Shown here piece after piece: positions 57,260 through 64,000 of a stretch of DNA of 64,000 nucleotides (position 1 is its first letter; the number at the start of each line of letters is the position of its first letter). The stretch lies in assembly GCF_023065955.2 (NCBI RefSeq), contig NW_026623100.1, forward strand, positions 71,118,727 to 71,182,726. Reading direction: 5' to 3'. Both the position numbers and the translations under genes were made by a program. The stretch is from Ursus arctos. Its lineage: Eukaryota > Chordata > Mammalia > Carnivora > Ursidae. The notes beneath the pieces are model-generated. The model was not told the DNA's origin, searched no databases, and saw nothing but the letters and a program-made list of their open reading frames with translations.

Positions 57260-57660
57260 TGTCATTCAATCACTCAGCAAAAATGTATTAAGTTTAGGTC
57301 AACACGCATTTATCAAGTGCTTCCTATGTGACAGGCATTGTGTTACGTCCTGTGAGCACAGAGGTGCACAAGACACATCATTTATCCTCGGAGCTTACGG
57401 AGAAGCCCATCAGAAGAGACAGGAATGTAGGAGGTGATTTCAGGATAATGTGCTAAGTGCAATGACAGAGGCTGTAACGGGAATGATGGCAGCGGAGAGG
57501 GGTTTACTCAGCTCAGCCTGGGGTATCGGAGGAGGCTTCAGGAGGAGTCTGGAGGAATGAGTCGGGTGAAGGGAGAGGAGAGCTCCAAGCACAACTTGAG
57601 CAAAAAGTGCAGAAGTGCAAAATATCCCAGTACACATGTGAGTTAGGAAGGGGGAAGTGA
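57260..57660 (-). mobile_element. L2 3' region, antisense
   Basis: In plus orientation it opens with 'TCATTCAATCACTCAGCAAA', 'CATTTATCAAGTGCTTCCTA', 'TGTGACAGGCATTGTGTTAC', 'ATTTATCCTCGGAGCTTACG', then 'AGGAGGCTTCAGGAGGAGTC' and 'TTGAGCAAAAAGTGCAGAAG'. These are successive landmarks of reverse-complement L2. Confidence 0.75.
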
Positions 57661-57855
57661 GAGGGATGGGCAGAAAGGGACTTAGGAGAAAAAGCTGGAT
57701 GTTACTAGACCGGAAAAGATGGATGTGTGCTGTAAGGGATTCAAAGATGAAGTATAGACAGTTCTATCAGGGAACTTACCAACTGGCCAAATTGACAAAT
57801 TAAAGATGCATTTAAAGTTACAGCAATATAAGACCACGTTATAAAAGATACCAAG

Positions 57856-58065
57856 TGCGGGGCACCTTGGTGGCTCATTTGGTTGAGCACCCAAGTCTTG
57901 ATTTCAGCTTAGGTCACGATCTCAGGGTCGTGAGATCGAGCCCCGTGTCGGGCTCTGCTCTCAGAGGGAACTCTGCTTGAGAGCCCTGCTGCCCCTCCTC
58001 CCTCTGCCCCTCCCCCACACCCTCTCTCTAATAAATAAATAAATAAATAAATATTTTTTAAAAAA
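57856..58065 (+). mobile_element. CAN-SINE, older subfamily
   Basis: Sense copy: GGGGCACCTTGGTGGCTCAT, 'TCTTGATTTCAGCTTAGGTC', 'ACGATCTCAGGGTCGTGAGA', 'TCGAGCCCCGTGTCGGGCTC', then AATAAATAAATAAATAAATA and A tail. ATAAAAGATACCAAG (57841-57855) and ATAAAAGATACAAG (58066-58079) flank it. Confidence 0.95.
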
Positions 58066-58084
58066 ATAAAAGATACAAGCCCAA

Positions 58085-58420
58085 TAAGAAGTGGTAAAGT
58101 GCCAAAAGCCAGGTAGAGAATTTCCTGAAATTGGTTTGTAAGAGGGTGAAGGCACTGGCCGGGGGGAAGGGCTCAAGGAGGTTGACACTTAAACAGAAGA
58201 GGGTCATCTGTGAGGAGGTTGGAAAGAAGGGGAGTGTCATTCCAGGCAAAGAGAATACTTTGATCAAAGACTTGGGGATAGCAGTGATTCCAGTCATTTT
58301 AGGATTGCATAGGAAGGGCGACCATGGTGTGAAAACATTTTCAAAAACAACAGCAACAACAACAACACAACAAACAACAAACAAGACTTTGTATATAAAG
58401 CATTCCAGGCAGGAGCAGTT
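58085..58420 (-). mobile_element. L2 fragment, antisense
   Basis: 'GGAGGTTGACACTTAAACAG', 'GTGTCATTCCAGGCAAAGAG', 'GATCAAAGACTTGGGGATAG' continue the reverse-complement L2 pattern seen before the SINE. A (CAA)n-like stretch at 58346-58383 lies near its right end. Confidence 0.55.
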
Positions 58421-58869
58421 GCCTCCCCAGTAGATCAGGCTGGGGTGGGATGGATGGATGAAGATAGGCACCAGGGGCTAATTTGGAGAATCCCAAGAAA
58501 GAGAAATGATGGGCAATGCTTTTGTAGCTTCAATTCTAAGCTATAGTCAAGAAGTGCTCCCTTTTTACACAATGGATGGGAATGCCTGTTTGAAAGTAGA
58601 GAAGATGAATCTGACTCTGGATCAAAGAAAGAGAAATGATGGAAATCTATAGAGAGAAGCCTAATACATGCAAATGCTTACAGTCCTTCCTCTGTGGCCT
58701 ATTAAAGGGGACAACTACAGCCAAGGTGACTTTACAGTTTGCATTGGAAACCAAGACAATTTTGTATGGGATAAATGCTAACCAAGACAGGGGGCCAGGA
58801 AAACTAGTGGAAATCAGGGTAGTCTAAGCAAACTGAGATGTATGGTCCCTGTAGTGGTCAGAGTCCAGT

Positions 58870-59099
58870 TGGAAAACCAGTAACCATGCTAGGCATTTCG
58901 ACAGAGATAATTCAATAGAGAATGGGTCAAATGGGTGGAGGAGTGTGGGAAAGTGCGGTGGGAGCACCACAGTGACACAAAGGACTGGAAAACCAGTAAC
59001 CATGCTAGGCATTTCGACAGAGATAATTCAATAGAGAATGGGTCAAATGGGTGGAGGAGTGTGGGAAAGTGCGGTGGGAGCACCACAGTGACACAAAGG
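58870..59099. repeat. Exact tandem duplication, period 116 bp
   Basis: Bases 58870-58983 and 58986-59099 (114 each) are identical on inspection, starting TGGAAAACCAGTAACCATGC and ending GACACAAAGG, joined by two bases (AC). The repeat carries no gene. Absence of any difference means a recent duplication or an assembly duplication. Confidence 0.95.
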
Positions 59100-59744
59100 T
59101 AGTAGGGGTGGGGAAACAAAGGCAGAGATGGGGCTTATCAGAACCTAGAAGCTCGGAAGAGGGACCTTGCAGAGCTGGAGCTCAGCCCTCTGGGGAGGTA
59201 GCACTTGCCTACTGGTTCTAGAAGTCTCAGGAGCTCAGAAGAGGAAAGCCGTGGGTCAGGGGCTCAGTTTTCCCAGTCCATGGATGGGGGGGGCAGTGGC
59301 AGCTGGCAATGGCACCCATCTAGGGCATGATGAGCCTGTGGCTTGGGAGGTTGGAAAGAAACTGGAAGCTGGAGCCACCCAGGGAGACTGAGTGAAGGGC
59401 GGTGCTAGGCTAGCTCTGACAGAAACGCTGAGCAGACTGCCTCCAGGCACCCCCCTCCCCAGGACACCTATTCGTGAAGTCTAACAGCTGGGAGAGGAAA
59501 AACAGGGTTTGCAGAGTCCCAGCCCCAGCGCCACAGAGTGGGTTGTAGGAAGGTGGATTTGAGGCCAAGTGACATTTGTGTAACAAGGAGCACTGTCACT
59601 CTGACTTCACCTGTAGTGGCAGGCTTGACAGTAGTCCTGATTTTGAGGGGGAATTCACCTAAAAGACCACTCTGTTCACGAAGTGACAAAACCACAGTCT
59701 GGTCCCTGCAGAAGAAGGAAATAACCTTGATCAGTTTTTCCCTC

Positions 59745-59890
59745 TGTGCCAGGAGCTTTACAGATGTTGGTACGTTAATCACAATAATCTCAAAGACCAA
59801 GCATTCACCTTGTTTCACAGATGAAGTTTCAGGTGGTTAACAGCTAACCCAAGACGAAGTAGCTAGTGAGAGGCAAGGTCAGGACCCACA
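59745..59890 (-). mobile_element. MIR, antisense
   Basis: 'GTGCCAGGAGCTTTACAGAT', 'CACAATAATCTCAAAGACC', 'TTGTTTCACAGATGAAGTTT', 'GAAGTAGCTAGTGAGAGGCA', 'AGGTCAGGACCCACAGCCCA' follow reverse-complement MIR order. Confidence 0.75.
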
Positions 59891-61867
59891 GCCCAGCCTT
59901 TCTGCCGCTTCTTGGTCTTTCTGTGGTGGAAGCTGCTTCTTCCAGGGCTGAGACCCAGGATCCTGGATGGTGGGACAGTGGCTGCACCACTCCTGGAGAG
60001 ACCGCTCCGCCACCACTCATCTCTTCAAAGTTCAGGCCGAGGAGGTCTTCTGCCCTTTGAGTTCATATCTAGCCAGATTCCAGCCTCACCGAAGGGACTT
60101 ACTGCTGCCAGTGCTGGCCTCACTGCTGTCTGAAGGAGCCAGAAGTTTGAATGAGCTCGCCACCTCTTGGAGGGAGCATCATGCTGCAGCCGCCCACAGA
60201 TGCATTGTGTGATGTCCGGAGAGTGTTTGTGTCCATCCTTGTATTTGCATGTCTTCTAAATTCAACCTTACTTAACAGGATGACATTCTCGAATAATAGG
60301 CTCTTCAGCCCGAGAGCCAAAAATTGCAAAGGCAAGAGTTATTTTTTGGCTGAATCGCGTCTCCAGTCTTCACTGAAGATGGAAGCAAATTGTGCCTGCA
60401 TTTTCTGGAAACGCTGGCGCTGAGATGGGACCTTATTGAGGAATTCACCAAAGCCCAAGGGAGCAGAGGAGATAAATGCTACCAGGCGGCTACGACTGGA
60501 GCAAAATTCAAAAACAATAGAACGTCAACTTGAGATCATAGCAGGCTACAGCGAGGGTGACAGAAAGCCAGGGAAATGACTTGGTGCCCAGACAAATGAG
60601 GACGTGGATAATGGGTGATGGCACTATAAACACTGCTTTGAAGGGAAGCCCGAGGGGAAGGAGCACAGGCAGCTCTCCCTGTCCAGAGACTCCAGCTCAT
60701 CCCCGAAGAAGAGGGAAATGCAGTCGTGGTTTGGCACCCCGCCCGCCCCAATGCCCTGTTCCAGCCTTCCCCGTGGTTTCCCCGGGCGGCTTGGGAGGGC
60801 CAGGTATGGGTTTCTCCTGTCATGCCAGTGTTTGTGCAGAGAGGGCCTTGGGGTCTTTGGAAAGTGACTTAGCTGGAGCCACACGTCTGCCAGCGTGGCA
60901 GCTGTTACCACTTATACCAGGAACATCTGGCCTGAAGATTGCAGTAAAAGTGACACTTGTCTACAGAGAAAAAATGTTGAAGTATACATTTTGGACATGA
61001 AGAAATAAGTAATGACATTTAATGTTTTCATAAAGCTGCCGCACTGAGAAGCAATCATCCAAAGCCCGGGCCCAGGCGTCCACCGGTGCATCCGTGTACC
61101 GCCGAGTGCCTGCCCGCTTCACGGAGGACCTCCCGCCCGGGACACCGCTGCCCGAGCCGGGCTTTGTCCCCTGAAGATGGAGAGTGAAGGGAGGCCCTGG
61201 GGAGACCCCTCACTCCCAGACCTCACTCGCAAAAATGGGGAGCGGGGTAAGAGTACCCACGTAAGGAGTACCCATCGGGTCTCATCGCCGTCATGGTACT
61301 GGGTAAATAATATTTGGAGGTTCAAGTTTCTCATCTATGAAGTGGAGGTGTCGAAGACGATATGTTTAAGGTTCCTCCAAGAGTTGATCCTCTGTGCTTT
61401 TTGGAAGAGAGGCAATTCCATCATTTCTATGCCGATCCTGTAGGTTAAACACAATTCTTTCCAGACCCTGTTCTTAAAAGACACATCTCCCTTGATGTGG
61501 TGATTCTTGCAACCCCTCCAACCTCAGAAGAAGGGAGTGAGTCAAACGGGGCCAGCCGGAGAGCCCCAGGCTCCTGGAAGAGAAGACACCTAGAGAGGGA
61601 GAGGAGGGTGGGGAGGGCGTCAGCTCCTGCCCCCGTGTCCCTGTGTGGCCCCTGCTGGTGCTGTCCCCGTGGCGCCCCCGCCACCACGCCTCGTACTTGG
61701 ACTTCGGCATCTTCTGCATGTGATTTTAGAGAGGGAGGTTGGAAGAGAAGCTAAGGCACACTTGCTGAACGTCGGTTCCTTTTTGTTGGCGGGCTGTCGA
61801 TGAGAATGATAGAATAACTTCACTGAGTTTGGCAGGGCTGCGGCTGAGCAAACAAGAGCGCACATTT
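59891..61867. other. Unassigned, moderately GC-rich sequence
   Basis: About 2 kb with higher GC than most of the window, especially 61050-61180 and 61590-61700. Frames up to 147 codons occur on both strands and overlap, as expected for GC-rich DNA. No splice-bounded exon, CpG-island promoter or known domain can be supported. Confidence 0.45.
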
Positions 61868-61884
61868 AAGAACTTGGGGTTGTG

Positions 61885-62084
61885 GGGCGCCTGGGTAGCG
61901 CAGTCGTTAAAGCGTCTGCCTTCGGCTCAGGGCGTGATCCTGGCGTACCGGGATCGAGTCCCACATCAGGCTCCTCCGCTAGGAGCCTGCTTCTTCCTCT
62001 CCCACTCCCCCTGCTGTGTTCCCTCTCTCACTGGCTGTCTCTCTGTCACATAAATAAATAAAATCTTTAAAAAAAAAAAAAAAA
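61885..62084 (+). mobile_element. Youngest-looking ursid-type SINE
   Basis: Complete sense copy: GGGCGCCTGGGTAGCGCAGT, 'CTTCGGCTCAGGGCGTGATC', 'CACATCAGGCTCCTCCGCTA', 'AATAAATAAATAAAATC'-type region, then a pure A tail of about 20 bases. The 17-bp duplication AAGAACTTGGGGTTGTG is exact at 61868-61884 and 62085-62101. The homogeneous A tail and intact flanks suggest very recent insertion. Confidence 0.98.
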
Positions 62085-62450
62085 AAGAACTTGGGGTTGT
62101 GTGAGAGGACGACCCTTCACGCAATTTTAACACACCATCCCTCGCTGTGATGCCTTTGGGATTTCAAAACAGTATCTGTGCCAAAATGACACATCAATGA
62201 CACATTATTAATGTGCAAATATCATCAATAATGTGTAGGTTACCGTTGGAAGTTCACGTCTCCCCAGCGAAGATCCTGTGAGCCCCTCCCTGTCTGCTCT
62301 TCAGCTAGGAGGTGGGAGGTAGAGGCAAGTACAGTCGCCCCCACAATACCCTCAGGGCTGCCAATCTCTCATCCCCGTCTCCTCCAGCAAGTTTTGAAAC
62401 CTGCATCAAAATGGCGTGCACTGCCAGCTCTCCTGTGCATACCTCTGGGT

Positions 62451-62571
62451 GGGTCTTGCTAAAATGCAGCTTCCATGTTGGTAGCTCTGAGGCAGGGCCT
62501 GAGTGTCTGCATTTTTAGCAAGTTCCCCGGTGATGCTGACGCCCCCAGCAGACCTCACTTTGAGTCCCCGC
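62451..62571 (+). mobile_element. MER5-type fragment
   Basis: 'GGTCTTGCTAAAATGCAGCT', 'TGAGGCAGGGCCTGAGTGTC', 'TGCATTTTTAGCAAGTTCCC', 'CGGTGATGCTGACGCC', 'ACTTTGAGT' match a MER5A interior and 3' part. Termini are lost. Confidence 0.7.
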
Positions 62572-62579
62572 ACAGTGTG

Positions 62580-62790
62580 CCTTCATTATGAACTTGGGCT
62601 TTGGAATCAAACCCAACCGGGGTTTAGTCCTGGCTCCAGACTTGCCTAACTCTGTGCCTTTGGGACTAATGAGGGGCTGTTTCTAAGTCAGAGCTCCTCA
62701 CCCGGAAAGTGAGAACAGCGCTGTACCGACATCTCTGGTTTGCTGTGAGGGTTCAGACGGATGATGCCGGTGTGCTGGGCCCACCAGCTC
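62580..62790 (+). mobile_element. MIR
   Basis: 'ATGAACTTGGGCTTTGGAAT', 'TTAGTCCTGGCTCCAGACTT', 'GCCTAACTCTGTGCCTTTGG', 'CACCCGGAAAGTGAGAACAG', 'GCTGTGAGGGTTCAGACGGA' follow MIR order in sense. Confidence 0.75.
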
Positions 62791-64000
62791 AGGAGACGAG
62801 AAGGCCCTGCGAAAACTGTGTGTGGCCGTGCCCTCTGAGGCTGCACCCTATTCCAGGACTGCACCCAGGAGCCTTGGCCTAGCGCCACAGGGAGGCTTCT
62901 GGACCTCACTGCTCTGTTAGTAAGACAGGAGTAGGAATGATGCCTCCTCCTGGAGGCACCACACAGAGTTCCTTCCTTACAGAATTTACTGCAATGGTGT
63001 TAGTGTTTGAAATCACGGGTCCTTCCCGTGAAACTCAGGCCCTGGAGATACCCAACTTAAGAAAATTAATGAAAACACCTTCAAAGTGATATATGTGTTA
63101 CCTCACCTGCATACATGCTAGGTGACTCAAATTGCTAATACTCACACAGCACACTTCCCACGGTTTTTAAAATTAATAGACACATCAAGTGAGTTGTTCC
63201 CAAACCAAATTGGAAAGCACTGTCAAAATGAAAGATGAGCATTAAAAAAAAAACAAAAACCCAAAACACCCTATTGGCTAGAAACTTCTGTCCTGACCCC
63301 AAGCACAGGGAATAAGCAACTATGGTAGTGTTCCTATTCTGCTGTCTGTTACAAAGTCTGGAATGTGCAGGGTGAATGGACAAACCAGGGACTCCCCACT
63401 CGGCCCATAACCCTTTCCTTCTCCTTGCAACTTCTGATAACACTCATAGAATGAGCTATAGACTCTGTGTACCTAACTTTAGAGGGCAGTTTTGCTCGTC
63501 CGTTCTCCTGGGCGTCTGTATTCCCAAGGGAGCTCTCCTGCAGAAGTGACCTTTTTCTCTGTGGGCTGAGAGGAGTGCTTTTTTCCAAGACCCGGGATGG
63601 CTCTCTCATGGGACCAATCCTACATGGTGGCAGCACAGAGCTTCCTATGCCATGCGAGTGGCAGGACCCGAGCACCTGCCCCAAATCTCTCATCATTCTA
63701 CAGCACGTACCAGGTCGAATCTTAAAAATTGAGGAACTGAGAAGGTTTTTGTTCATTATCAGGTAAAGTTCTCTTGCAGGTAATGAAAAGGAGGCTTATG
63801 AAAAGACATCCCTACTCAAGTGTATATGATGCTTTAATGAAAAGCCACTTCTTTGACCCTGGATAACTTTTCAATCCTTGGAATTCTCCTTAGCCAGACC
63901 TGTACACCACGGGCCAGAGTCCTACTTTACCAACGGCTCTCAGTGTGTATGTGCTCGAAAGACCACCGACATTCAAATCATCTATGGAGCTTTGAGACCA
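62791..64000. other. No recognised feature
   Basis: Unassigned sequence to the window end. The 135-codon antisense frame at 63349-63756 has a plus-strand mirror frame and no recognised domain. Confidence 0.4.

Noticed and set aside
58870..59099. Direct repeats considered as a CRISPR array
   Set aside because: Only two abutting 114-bp copies without unique spacers, in a mammalian genome.
60557..61000. 147-codon plus frame and overlapping antisense frames
   Set aside because: GC-rich DNA gives long open frames in several phases at once; no recognised domain and a Pro/Arg-rich chance composition.
1..64000. A novel multi-gene or defence-type system
   Set aside because: The window has no gene clusters, no intact large ORFs outside dead retroelements and no repeated operon-like structure; claiming a system would not be supported.

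Overview
This window is vertebrate nuclear DNA from a carnivoran mammal, most likely a bear or the giant panda. The best evidence is a set of about 15 tRNA-derived carnivore SINEs (CAN-SINE/SINEC type). The younger copies have the body motifs remembered from ursid/panda-type SINEs (GGCTCCTCCGCTATGAGCC, then TCTCGCTGGCTGTCTC) and not those of dog SINEC_Cf. There is also a carnivore-type L1, plus old mammalian MIR, L2, MLT1, MLT2 and MER5 copies. The species call is an inference from remembered repeat consensuses. There is no prokaryotic gene organisation, operon, CRISPR array or phage, and long open frames are absent except inside retroelements.

Layout. 0-3 kb: a SINE with a (GAA)18 tail, an L2, about 1 kb of low-repeat DNA, and one 78-bp segment with good splice-site flanks that is the only host-exon candidate. 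3-13 kb: L2, MIR, MER5 and an antisense HAL1/L1M-like block from 6.5 to 8.3 kb. 13-18.5 kb: mostly unassigned AT-rich sequence with one old SINE. 18.9-21.4 kb: an old LTR split by a 1.7-kb carnivore L1 with clear target-site duplications (TSDs); its ORF2 C-terminal half is open apart from two stop codons. 23-34 kb: a nest of ancient L1M pieces in both orientations, cut by an MLT1 LTR, SINEs, a short L1 3' end and an unassigned 1.2-kb insertion. 34-38 kb: MLT1, L2, a (TTTC)n tract, an L1 with an inverted 5' part, L2 and MIR. 38-42.5 kb: repeat-poor. 42.5-48.3 kb: MIR, MLT1, L1M, SINEs and a 124-bp palindromic element. 48.3-53 kb: repeat-poor, one SINE. 53.2-54.0 kb: an MLT2-type solo LTR with a SINE inside. 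54-64 kb: L2, MIR and MER5 remnants, a purine tract, an exact 116-bp-period tandem duplication and a young SINE.

No protein-coding host gene can be named. The window reads as intergenic or intronic DNA, and its content is mainly a record of nested retrotransposition. I found no sign of a novel multi-gene biological system. The most noteworthy observations are the inverted L1, the recent tandem duplication, the possible orphan exon, several inverted repeats and the GAA triplet tract.
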